From assembly GCA_027486755.1 (NCBI GenBank), contig JAIXOM010000054.1, forward strand, positions 186,001 to 250,000: 64,000 bases of DNA. Direction: 5' to 3'. The notes beneath the pieces were generated by a model that was not told where the DNA came from, ran no database searches, and saw only the letters and a list, made by a program, of their open reading frames with translations. The position numbers and the translations under genes are program-made. Positions 57,281 to 64,000 of this stretch are shown here, piece after piece. The stretch comes from Comamonadaceae bacterium (GTDB lineage: Bacteria; Pseudomonadota; Gammaproteobacteria; Burkholderiales; Burkholderiaceae_C). The number at the start of each line of letters is the position of its first letter. Within the stretch, counting starts at the first letter, position 1.

Positions 57281-58246
57281 TCAGCTGATCTGGATATTGC
57301 CGGCCTTGATCACCGGCGCCCACAGCTTGAGCTCGTTCTGGATGAACTCCAGGAACCTCTCGGAGCCCAGCGGCATCAAGGTCATGCCGTAAGCGGGGTC
57401 CGACAGGCGGGCGCGCATGCTGGGCTCGTTCAGCAGGCTCAGGATTTCCCGCTCCAGGCGCTGCGTAATGGCCGCTGGCGTGCTGGCGGGCACCGACATA
57501 CCGACCCAGGAGACGGCCTGCACGCCGGGCGCAACTTCCGCCAGAGTGGGTACATCGGGATAGACGGACACCCGTTTTTCGCTGGTCGCTGCCAGGATGC
57601 GCACCTTGCCGGCAGCCACCAGCGAGGCGGCGCTGGAAGTCATGACCATGTCCAGCCGACCGCCGAGCATGTCGGTCATGGCGGGGGCCGGCCCTTTGTA
57701 GGGCACGTGCACCATGTCGAGCTTGAGCGACTGCTTGAGCAATTCGGCCGCCAGAAAGCCCGAGGTACCGACGCCGGCCGAGGAGTAATTAACCGTGCCT
57801 GGCTTGGCGCGCACCATGGCGATGAAGTCCTGCACCGTTTTGGCCGGATGGTCGGTGCGCACCACCATGAACTGAGGAAACACGCCAATCAAGGCAATGT
57901 GCTTGAAGTCCCGGATCGGGTCGTAGCCCAGCTTGGGGTAGAGCAGCGAGCCCGGTGCAATCGACGAGTTGTAGGTGGCGATGATGGTGTGGCCATCGCC
58001 CGGGGCGCGAGCGCCTTGCTCTGTGCCCAGGGTGGAGCCTGCGCCCGCCCGGTTTTCCAGCACGATGGGCTGCTTAAGGTTCTCGCTGAGCTTGTCGAGC
58101 AGGATGCGCAGGGCCGCCTCGGAGGCGGTGCCCGGTGCAAAAGGCATGATCAGCTTGATGGGCTGGCTGGGATAGCTCTGGGCCCAGCTGGGCAGGCTGA
58201 TCAGGGCACCTGCGCTGAGCAGGACCTTACGGCGTTGAAGTGTCAT
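57281..58246 (-). CDS. Bug family tripartite tricarboxylate transporter substrate-binding protein
   Basis: A 321-residue periplasmic receptor. The signal peptide has a twin-arginine (LQRRKVLLSAGALI, residues 3-16) and cleaves near SWAQS. Family motifs: QPIKLIMPFAPGTASEAALR, NRAGAGSTLGTE, YSSAGVGTSGF. The ATG is 47 bp downstream of the amidase stop. It probably feeds the substrate of the amidase/SDR/Rieske module encoded upstream. The ligand is unknown. Confidence 0.92.
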   Translation of the reverse strand: MTLQRRKVLLSAGALISLPSWAQSYPSQPIKLIMPFAPGTASEAALRILLDKLSENLKQPIVLENRAGAGSTLGTEQGARAPGDGHTIIATYNSSIAPGSLLYPKLGYDPIRDFKHIALIGVFPQFMVVRTDHPAKTVQDFIAMVRAKPGTVNYSSAGVGTSGFLAAELLKQSLKLDMVHVPYKGPAPAMTDMLGGRLDMVMTSSAASLVAAGKVRILAATSEKRVSVYPDVPTLAEVAPGVQAVSWVGMSVPASTPAAITQRLEREILSLLNEPSMRARLSDPAYGMTLMPLGSERFLEFIQNELKLWAPVIKAGNIQIS

Positions 58247-58293
58247 GGTCTACCTTTCTGAGGAGTTCGAAAATCAAAGCAAGGCCTGGGCCA

Positions 58294-59640
58294 TCAGCCG
58301 CCTTGGGCCGCCAGCGCCGCCTGCAGCCGGCTGTGTACCCAATGCGCGGCCAGCAGAGTGCGGGCATCATCGTCGATGCGTCCGACCACCTGCATGGCCA
58401 GGGGCAATCCGTGCGGCCCGTAGCCGCCGGTCACCGAAATCGCAGGTCCGTGCATCAGGGTCCAGACCTGGTTCATCGAGGTGTCGCCCGAGTATTCTTG
58501 CCCACGGGGCGCCTCGCCGGTGGCTGCCGGCACGAAGAGCACATCGCATTCGCCCAGCACGTCGCCCAACATCTGCCGGCATTGCCGGGCCAGGGTCTGC
58601 GCTTGCTGGTAGATCTCGCCGGTGACCTGCAGGCCCTTGAGCGTGCGTTCGAGCAGCGCGGGGCGAATCAGATCGGCCTGGCGCTCGAGCACGTCGGCAA
58701 AGCCGCGACTCATCTCAAAGTGAACGACGTTGGTGTGGGCCTGCAACATGCCCTTGAAGGGCTCGGGCAGCACGATCTCACGTACCCGTGCCCCGGCGGC
58801 CCGCAGCATCCGGGCGCAGTCGTCAAAAGCGCGGCGCAGGTGCTCGTCGGTGCGCTCCCATTCATGGGTGCGGCACAAACCGATGGTGGGCGCCTGGTCC
58901 AGAGCGATCGCGTCCTCGGGTAGGCGCAGGGCCGGGAAGCGCGCCATTTCGGCGGCCAAAAACGCCACATCGCGCACATCGCGCGCCACCAGACCGACGG
59001 TGTCGCAGGAGTCGGCATTGGCCCAGACGCCACGCCGGGGCATCAGGTTGTAACTGGGTTTGTAGCCGGTCACGCCGCAGTAGCCGCAGGGCCGCACTGT
59101 CGAGCCCATGGTTTGGGTGCCGGTGGCAAAGCTGACCATCTGCGCGGCCACCGCTGCCGCCGAGCCGGACGAGGAGCCGCCCGGCGTGTGTTCCAGGTTC
59201 AGCGGATTGCGGGTGCCGTTGGTGGGGAAGGTGGCCAGCTCGGTGGTCACCGTCTTGCCCAGCATCACCGCGCCGGCGCGGCGCAAGGTGGCCAGCACGG
59301 CAGCATCTTGGATTGGCTGGTGGCCGGCAAAGGCGCGGCTGCCGCCTTGCGTGGGCATGTCGTAGGTGTCGAACACATCCTTGACGCCCACCGTCAGGCC
59401 GTGCATGCCGCCTTGTATCGCCAGGTCGTCCAGTGCCTTGGCGCGCGCCATGGCGCCCTCGCGGTGGATATAGGCAAAGGCCTGCACCTCGGCCTCGCGT
59501 GCTTCGATCTGCTCCAGGCATTGGGCCAGATAGGTCTGCGCCGACAGGCTGCGATTTTGTAAGGCAACAGCCGCTTCAAAGGCGGTTTTCTGGGGCCAGG
59601 TGGCTTCGTGGTTCAGACCATTCCTCTCTTTTCTCAGCAT
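58294..59640 (-). CDS. amidase (amidase signature family)
   Basis: A 448-residue serine hydrolase. The Ser-cisSer-Lys triad is visible: Lys in TVGVKDVFDT near residue 85, the glycine/serine loop TPGGSSSGSAAAVAA near residue 155 with cis-Ser and nucleophile. It cleaves amides such as aryl or fatty amides. The ATG at 59640 is used; it lacks a strong Shine-Dalgarno, so the true start could be a few codons later. It lies between the Bug gene and a 284-bp spacer after the SDR gene. Confidence 0.92.
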   Translation of the reverse strand: MLRKERNGLNHEATWPQKTAFEAAVALQNRSLSAQTYLAQCLEQIEAREAEVQAFAYIHREGAMARAKALDDLAIQGGMHGLTVGVKDVFDTYDMPTQGGSRAFAGHQPIQDAAVLATLRRAGAVMLGKTVTTELATFPTNGTRNPLNLEHTPGGSSSGSAAAVAAQMVSFATGTQTMGSTVRPCGYCGVTGYKPSYNLMPRRGVWANADSCDTVGLVARDVRDVAFLAAEMARFPALRLPEDAIALDQAPTIGLCRTHEWERTDEHLRRAFDDCARMLRAAGARVREIVLPEPFKGMLQAHTNVVHFEMSRGFADVLERQADLIRPALLERTLKGLQVTGEIYQQAQTLARQCRQMLGDVLGECDVLFVPAATGEAPRGQEYSGDTSMNQVWTLMHGPAISVTGGYGPHGLPLAMQVVGRIDDDARTLLAAHWVHSRLQAALAAQGG

Positions 59641-59807
59641 GAGTCTGCGCCGCAAGCGGCGCTTAACCCGGGCCGCAGTCTCGCTGACTGGGCGCAGGGG
59701 TCAAGGGGGTCAAACCCCTAGGTACTGCCGGCCGCGTGGCCAATAGCCCCAGGGCGCAAGTACGCGATGCGGTCTTTGATCGGAATTAGCGCTTGATCAG
59801 CCGCCCT

Positions 59808-59832
59808 ATCGCGCCGAGGGCGGCGCTCCCAC
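59808..59832 (-). repeat. REP-like palindromic element (copy 1)
   Basis: On the minus strand GTGGGAGC is followed by the stem GCGCCG-CCCT-CGGCGC. This matches the GTGGGAGC...GCGA type of repetitive extragenic palindrome known in Pseudomonas and betaproteobacteria. It is paired head-to-head with copy 2. Confidence 0.6.
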
Positions 59833-59896
59833 AAAATTCAGCTGAGGTCGGCGGGTAGTCCCTTACACAGACTGGCCCGCGCTCAGAAAGGGGGGT

Positions 59897-59920
59897 GGGA
59901 GCCGCGCCCTCGCGGCGATG
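59897..59920 (+). repeat. REP-like palindromic element (copy 2)
   Basis: GTGGGAGC on the plus strand is followed by CCGCG-CCCT-CGCGG and CGAT. It is the same architecture as copy 1 in opposite orientation, 64 bp away, in the amidase-SDR spacer. No REP-associated transposase (RAYT) is in the window. Confidence 0.6.
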
Positions 59921-59924
59921 GGGC

Positions 59925-60707
59925 TCACAGAAAGTGGGAGCCGCCGTCGACCATCAGCGTCTGGCCGGTGATGAAGTTGGCCCCGTCCGAGAGCAAGAAG
60001 GCCACCGCCCCGGCCACATCGGCCGGCTGCTGGTCGCGCGCAAAAGAGCGGGCTGAGCGGGAGACCTCGCGCAGGCGCTGCATCTGGACCTCGTTGTCCA
60101 GTACGCCCTCGCTGAGGGTGAAGCCCGGCGCGACGCCATTGACATGGATGTTTGCCGAACCCAGCTCGCGCGCCAAGGCGCGCGTCATGGCCAGCACCGC
60201 GCCCTTGCTGGCCACATAGTGCAGCATGTAGGGAATGCCTTTGTAGGGCACGCCCGAAATGATGTTGACGATGCGCCCACCGCCTTGCTGGCGGTAGTGG
60301 GGCAGCACGGCGCGGCAGCAGGTCATCAGCCCGAAGACGTTGACGTCAAACAGCGACTTCCAGTCGGCCAGGTCAATCTCCTCGAAGGGCCTGGGCACGA
60401 TCGAGGAATAAATGCCGGCGTTGTTGACCAGCCCATCGAGCCCGCCTAGGGCGGCGATGGCGCCGCTGACCATCTCCTCGACGGCTTGCGGCTGCGAGAC
60501 GTCGGCGCGCAGGCCAAAGGCCACGCCCCCGGCCGCGCGCACCTCTTCAATCACCCCGGTGGGCGCTTGCAGGTCGGCCACGGCCACGGCCGCGCCCTGG
60601 CGCGCCAGCTCGATCACGATGGCCCGGCCTATGCCACTGGCCCCGCCGGTGACCAGCACCCGGCGACCGGTCAGCGGCAGCCGCGGGTCAGGGCGTGCTT
60701 CAGTCAT
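59925..60707 (-). CDS. short-chain dehydrogenase/reductase
   Basis: A 260-residue classical SDR with TGGASGIG near residue 20, NNAGIY near residue 97, and the catalytic Tyr/Lys in YVASKGA near residue 166, ending in GQTLMVDGGSHFL. It is similar to 3-oxoacyl reductase and dihydrodiol dehydrogenase types. Its ATG overlaps the Rieske oxygenase stop by 8 nt, so the two are co-translated. It may oxidise an alcohol or diol made by the oxygenase. Confidence 0.93.
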   Translation of the reverse strand: MTEARPDPRLPLTGRRVLVTGGASGIGRAIVIELARQGAAVAVADLQAPTGVIEEVRAAGGVAFGLRADVSQPQAVEEMVSGAIAALGGLDGLVNNAGIYSSIVPRPFEEIDLADWKSLFDVNVFGLMTCCRAVLPHYRQQGGGRIVNIISGVPYKGIPYMLHYVASKGAVLAMTRALARELGSANIHVNGVAPGFTLSEGVLDNEVQMQRLREVSRSARSFARDQQPADVAGAVAFLLSDGANFITGQTLMVDGGSHFL

Positions 60708-61743
60708 GCTTCGCTCCTGTTGAAGCGCTCGCCGCCGTGGCCAGCGCCTCTTGCTCGATCAGGCGCTGTACCACCCGGCGCGCCGACACCGAACCCAGGT
60801 CGGCGCGAACGCTGATTTCTGGCCGGCCCCTCTGGTCGGTCTCGATCAGTTTTTGCTGGGCCTGCAGCACCTCCACATCTTCCATGAAGGTGGCCAGGAT
60901 CTGGTCGTGAATGAGCTGGCCCAGCGCCTGATCGTCCTGGTCGAAGCAACGGGTGATGGTCCAGTAGTAGCGGCAGCTGCGCTCGTCGATGGGCGTGATC
61001 GCGTTGATGGAAAACCAGCGCAAGCCCTGGCTGATGTCGTCGCTGCCGGCCGGATAGCCCCGCGCATCGATGGAGACGCTCGAGGGCGGCTGAAACCGGA
61101 TCAGCTGCCAGCGGTCTATGGTGTGCAGCCCGCGCACTTTCTTGAACAGCGGCGGCGCGGGCGTGGCCTGCATGATGCGCCGCACATGCACCTCATTGCC
61201 GATCACCTCGGAGCTCATCGGCGTCTCGGCCACGGCCGCGTTTCCTATGGTGCGGGCATGGACAAAAGTCTCGTGCGTCAGGTCCAGCAGGTTGTCCACC
61301 ACCAGCTGATAGTGGGCCTGCACATGCAGGCTGCCACCGACCACGGCCCAGCCGGGCGTGTCGTTGTAGGACAGGTCCGGAATCAGTGCTTCGTCGGCCA
61401 GCGCCGGATCGCCCATCCAGATCCAGACCCAGCGCCACTTCTGCACCACCGGATAGGCCCGGGCGCACAGGGCCGCAGGAACCGTGTCCTGTCCGGGGAT
61501 GTGAACGCAGCGCCCTTGGGTATCAAAGCGCAGGCCGTGGTAGCCGCATTGCACCGTGTCGCCGACCAAGCTGCCTTTGGACAGCGCCGCGCGCCGGTGT
61601 GGGCATCGGTCTTCCAGCGCCCTCGGTTGGCCATCTTCGGTGCGGTAGAGCACCACCGGCTCGCCAGTGATCCAGCGCTGCGTCAACTGACGCGTCACTT
61701 CATCGGGCTGGGCTGCGACGTACCAGCAATTTTTCAAAAACAT
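60700..61743 (-). CDS. Rieske non-heme iron oxygenase, VanA-like
   Basis: A 347-residue terminal oxygenase. It has the Rieske cluster CPHRRAAL near residue 47 and CGYHGLRFD near residue 66, and mononuclear iron ligands D...H...H in NLLDLTHETFVHA near residue 151. The N-terminus FLKNCWYVAAQPDEV and size match vanillate O-demethylase oxygenases and related demethylases. VanA normally needs a VanB-type reductase, and none is adjacent. With SDR and amidase it forms a small aromatic or heteroaromatic module. Confidence 0.92.
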   Translation of the reverse strand: MFLKNCWYVAAQPDEVTRQLTQRWITGEPVVLYRTEDGQPRALEDRCPHRRAALSKGSLVGDTVQCGYHGLRFDTQGRCVHIPGQDTVPAALCARAYPVVQKWRWVWIWMGDPALADEALIPDLSYNDTPGWAVVGGSLHVQAHYQLVVDNLLDLTHETFVHARTIGNAAVAETPMSSEVIGNEVHVRRIMQATPAPPLFKKVRGLHTIDRWQLIRFQPPSSVSIDARGYPAGSDDISQGLRWFSINAITPIDERSCRYYWTITRCFDQDDQALGQLIHDQILATFMEDVEVLQAQQKLIETDQRGRPEISVRADLGSVSARRVVQRLIEQEALATAASASTGAKHD

Positions 61744-61802
61744 CTTCAGCTCCGTGTTCGACGGTATTCGTTCATGAGGAGGGGCCCGGGCGGGCGAGTC
61801 GC

Positions 61803-63188
61803 TCAGCCGCGCATCAGCGCTTCGATCTCGTCAGCGTCTACCGGCACCTCGCGGGTGAGCAGCTCGCAGCCCTTGGCGTTGACCAGCGCGTCGTCTTCGA
61901 TGCGGATGCCGATGTTCCAGAACTCGCGCGGCACGCCCTTGGCCGGCCGCACATACAGACCGGGCTCGACCGTCAGCACCATGCCCGGGCGCAGGATACG
62001 ACTAGGCCGGCGGGTGATTTTTTGGCCGGTGGCGTCGGTTTCCTCGCGCGGCCGGCTGCCCGGCTCGGTGTAGTCGCCGCAGTCGTGAACGTCCATGCCC
62101 ATCCAGTGGCCGGTGCGGTGCATGTAGAACTGGCGATAGGCGCCCGAGGCGATCACGTCCTCAACCCGGCCGTGTTTCTTGCGATCGAGCAGGCCCACAT
62201 CGAGCATGCCCTGGGCCAGCACTTGGACCGCCGCATCGTGCGGCGCCATGAAGCGCCGGCCCGGCCGGGTGGCGGCAATCGCCGCCACTTGCGCAGCCAG
62301 CACGATGTCATAGAGCTGGCGCTGGGCTGGGCTGAAGCGCCCGCCTGCCGGGAAGGTGCGGGTGATATCGCTGGCGTAGCCGTCGAGCTCGCAGCCGGCG
62401 TCGATCAGGCACAGCTCATCGGCCCTCAGGCGTGCATCGGCGGCGCGGTAGTGCAGCACGCAGGCATTGGCACCAGCGGCCACGATGCTGGTGTAGGCTG
62501 GGAACTGCGAGCCATGGCGGCGGAACTCATGCAGCAGCTCGGCCTCCAGGTGGTACTCACGTGCATCGCGCCCGGCGCGCAGCATGGCGGCCGAGGTTTG
62601 CATGGCCCGCACATGGGCGCTCGCAGAAATTTGGCCGGCCCGCCGCAGGATGGCCTGCTCATGCTTGTCTTTGAACAGGCGCATCTCGTCGAGCAGCAGG
62701 CACAGATCGTGTTGGCTGCGCGGGCATTCGGTGCCCATGCGCACCTTGGCCCGCACAGCGCCTAGCCAGCCGTCGATTTGCACCTGCAGCCCTTTGTGGG
62801 TGGCAAAGGGAAACCACAGCGCCGGCTGATTGCCGAGCAAGCGTGGCATCAGCTCGTTCAGTTTGTCGACGCTCAAAGCCTCGTCCACACCGAGGGCCGC
62901 AGGCGCCGCCTTGGGCCCCAGGCGTATGCCGTCCCAGATCTCGCGCTCGAGATCCTTGGGTTGGCACAGCAAGGTGGTCTTGCCGCTGGCCTCGATCAGC
63001 AGCCAGGCATTGGGTTCCTCAAAGCCCGTCAGGTAGTAAAAGTAGCTGTCGTGCCGGTAGGGGAAGTGGCTGTCCCGGTTGCGCGCGACTTCTGGCGCTG
63101 TCGGCAGCAAGGCGATACCGCCACCGGCGGCGCGCAGGGCGCGGGCCACGGCCGCGCGGCGGCGTGCGTGTACGGAAGTTTGGATCAA
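61803..63188 (-). CDS. pepP: Xaa-Pro aminopeptidase (aminopeptidase P)
   Basis: A 461-residue dinuclear Mn peptidase releasing N-terminal residues before proline. It has the N-terminal domain (VARNRDSHFPYRHDSYFYYLTGF) and the pita-bread catalytic domain with ligands D in LIDAGCEL and DITRTFP, H in HRTGHWMGMDVHD, E in LTVEPGLY and E in GIRIEDD. The start is TTG: AGAGGAG sits 7 nt upstream and no ATG fits. It is probably a single gene, divergent from the small membrane protein. Confidence 0.95.
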   Translation of the reverse strand: MIQTSVHARRRAAVARALRAAGGGIALLPTAPEVARNRDSHFPYRHDSYFYYLTGFEEPNAWLLIEASGKTTLLCQPKDLEREIWDGIRLGPKAAPAALGVDEALSVDKLNELMPRLLGNQPALWFPFATHKGLQVQIDGWLGAVRAKVRMGTECPRSQHDLCLLLDEMRLFKDKHEQAILRRAGQISASAHVRAMQTSAAMLRAGRDAREYHLEAELLHEFRRHGSQFPAYTSIVAAGANACVLHYRAADARLRADELCLIDAGCELDGYASDITRTFPAGGRFSPAQRQLYDIVLAAQVAAIAATRPGRRFMAPHDAAVQVLAQGMLDVGLLDRKKHGRVEDVIASGAYRQFYMHRTGHWMGMDVHDCGDYTEPGSRPREETDATGQKITRRPSRILRPGMVLTVEPGLYVRPAKGVPREFWNIGIRIEDDALVNAKGCELLTREVPVDADEIEALMRG

Positions 63189-63255
63189 GGGGCCGCTCCT
63201 CTGTTATTACCGGAGATTCTAGGAGGCCCATGGAACACCGCCTAAGATATGGGCC

Positions 63256-63633
63256 ATGTCTTCCATTCTCGGTACCGTTCTCGCCAACATCCCCTGGGGC
63301 CAGGTGGTCGAATCGGCCCCCAAGATCGCCCAGGGGGCCGGCCGTCTCTGGGAAACCGTGCGCAAGCGGGGCGATCCCGCGCAGGCGCCAGCGCAAGACG
63401 AGCCCGAAGGGCCGTCGGAGCTGCAGTTGCTGCAGGCGCAGGTGCAGTCCCAGGCCGCGCAATTGCAGTCGCTGGAGGGCGAAATGCGCGCCACGGCTCA
63501 GCTGGTCAAAGACCTGGCTGAACAAAATGCCATGTTGGTTGAGCGCATGCAGACCCTGCAGCGTCATTCGCGCTGGGCCTTGGGCGCCGCGGCACTGCTG
63601 GCCTTGGCTCTTGCAGCGCTCGTGCTGAGTTAG
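63256..63633 (+). CDS. small coiled-coil protein with C-terminal membrane anchor, unknown function
   Basis: A 125-residue protein. N-terminal part: SSILGTVLANIPWGQVVESAPKI and an acidic Pro-rich segment. Residues about 53-100 are a Gln/Leu-rich heptad region (ELQLLQAQVQSQAAQLQSLE) likely forming a coiled coil. Residues 106-124 are a single hydrophobic tail, with the last residues facing out or in. I recognise no family. Its tail-anchored design suggests an adaptor. It is divergent from pepP by 67 bp, with CTAAGATAT upstream as a weak -10. Confidence 0.72.
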   Translation: MSSILGTVLANIPWGQVVESAPKIAQGAGRLWETVRKRGDPAQAPAQDEPEGPSELQLLQAQVQSQAAQLQSLEGEMRATAQLVKDLAEQNAMLVERMQTLQRHSRWALGAAALLALALAALVLS

Positions 63634-63737
63634 CGCGGCCCGCAGCCGCACACTCGGGCGGCTAGCGCTCGGGCCCAAGTGGTGAGCCTCAGAAAGGCGA
63701 GGAAGACACCTGAAACAAAGACTTGGCACCAACAGCA

Positions 63738-63773
63738 AGCGGTCAAAGCCGCTTCTGGGCTAAACCGTTTAGC
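63738..63773. terminator. pair of inverted repeats between convergent genes
   Basis: AGCGG-TCAAAG-CCGCT (63738-63753) and GCTAAAC-C-GTTTAGC (63759-63773) lie between the small membrane gene and the convergent murU-like gene. Neither has a T-tract, so a bidirectional terminator is only suggested. Confidence 0.35.
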
Positions 63774-63781
63774 TACTGAGC

Positions 63782-64000
63782 TTAGCCATTGAGCTCGGCC
63801 AGCCTTTCGGGGGTGCCCACATCGGTCCAGGGGCCGGTGTAGACCTCGGCGCTGACCTGCGCACTGTCCATCGCTTGGCGCAGCATCGGGGCCAGTGCGG
63901 CCTTGAGTCCTTGCGGGTTGCCTTGGGGCAGTGCATTAAAGAAGCGGCGTTTGTAGAGGGCGACGGTGCTGAAGGTGTAGCGGGGCAGATGGGTGTCGGT
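63782..64000 (-). CDS. murU: N-acetylmuramate-1-phosphate uridylyltransferase-like protein, 5' end cut by window edge
   Basis: Seventy-two C-terminal codons are visible, read from the right edge to a TAA at 63784-63782. The sequence RYTFSTVALYKRRFF and the end TGPWTDVGTPERLAELNG match the end of MurU-type nucleotidyltransferases. These use UTP and MurNAc-1-phosphate in cell-wall recycling, or related sugar-1-phosphates. The N-terminal GxGxRxxPLT motif lies outside the window, so the exact member cannot be confirmed. Confidence 0.75.
   Translation of the reverse strand, partial: TDTHLPRYTFSTVALYKRRFFNALPQGNPQGLKAALAPMLRQAMDSAQVSAEVYTGPWTDVGTPERLAELNG

Noticed and set aside
59685-59725. GGGGT-CAA-ACCCC hairpin in the amidase-SDR spacer
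   Set aside because: Only a 5-bp stem with no T-tract. It could be chance in a GC-rich spacer.
59935-59950. Third REP-like GTGGGAGCC copy at the SDR end
   Set aside because: It is coding sequence for the conserved VDGGSHFL end of the SDR and lacks the stem-loop.

Overview
This window is about 64 kb of GC-rich chromosome around the replication origin of a betaproteobacterium, most likely Burkholderiales and probably Comamonadaceae. The family-level call is inferred from protein resemblance, Bug-type binding proteins, gene order and GC content, not from a search. The core is mnmE-yidC-yidD-rnpA-rpmH on the minus strand facing away from dnaA-dnaN-gyrB on the plus strand, with DnaA boxes on both sides of dnaA. 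The second chromosome-maintenance block, mnmG-rsmG-(LysE exporter)-parA-(degenerate hydrolase)-parB, carries three parS-like sites. minCDE lies between the two.

Left arm (1-10970, all minus): an apparent operon holds a branched-chain-type ABC importer (five genes), a CYP199-like cytochrome P450, its [2Fe-2S] ferredoxin, a MarR regulator and a ferredoxin reductase. A Bug binding protein and a class II aldolase follow it. Glutathione-dependent formaldehyde dehydrogenase (frmA) lies just upstream, which suits a P450 that O-demethylates methoxybenzoates and releases formaldehyde.

Catabolic island (21255-37480): a plus-strand operon (TauD/TfdA dioxygenase, MaoC-like hydratase, acyl-CoA ligase, SDR, class II aldolase) converges on a minus-strand operon. 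The minus-strand operon runs from a Tat-exported NitT/TauT-type binding protein through three enolase-superfamily enzymes in tandem, the ABC ATPase and permease, a maleylacetate-reductase-like iron alcohol dehydrogenase and an IclR regulator to a carboxymuconolactone-decarboxylase-like protein. A cyclase-family hydrolase is divergent from it. The substrate is not identifiable from sequence.

Middle (37606-44107): minCDE, an endonuclease/phosphatase-family protein, an NnrU-like membrane protein, a Spy/CpxP-like periplasmic protein and a CopA copper ATPase.

Most unusual region (44677-49397): a Tat-exported molybdenum hydroxylase of the isoquinoline oxidoreductase (IorAB) type is translationally coupled to soxX, soxY, soxZ and soxA homologues, without soxB or soxCD. 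The SoxY keeps its C-terminal cysteine but lacks the glycine-rich arm around it. This looks like a Sox-type carrier system rewired to a xanthine-oxidase-family enzyme.

Right arm (49399-64000): a bacteriohemerythrin, a thiolase, the mnmG/par block, then a Bug protein, amidase, SDR and VanA-like Rieske oxygenase. The window closes with aminopeptidase P, a small coiled-coil membrane protein and the 3' end of a murU-like gene. I saw no tRNA, rRNA, insertion sequence, prophage or CRISPR array.
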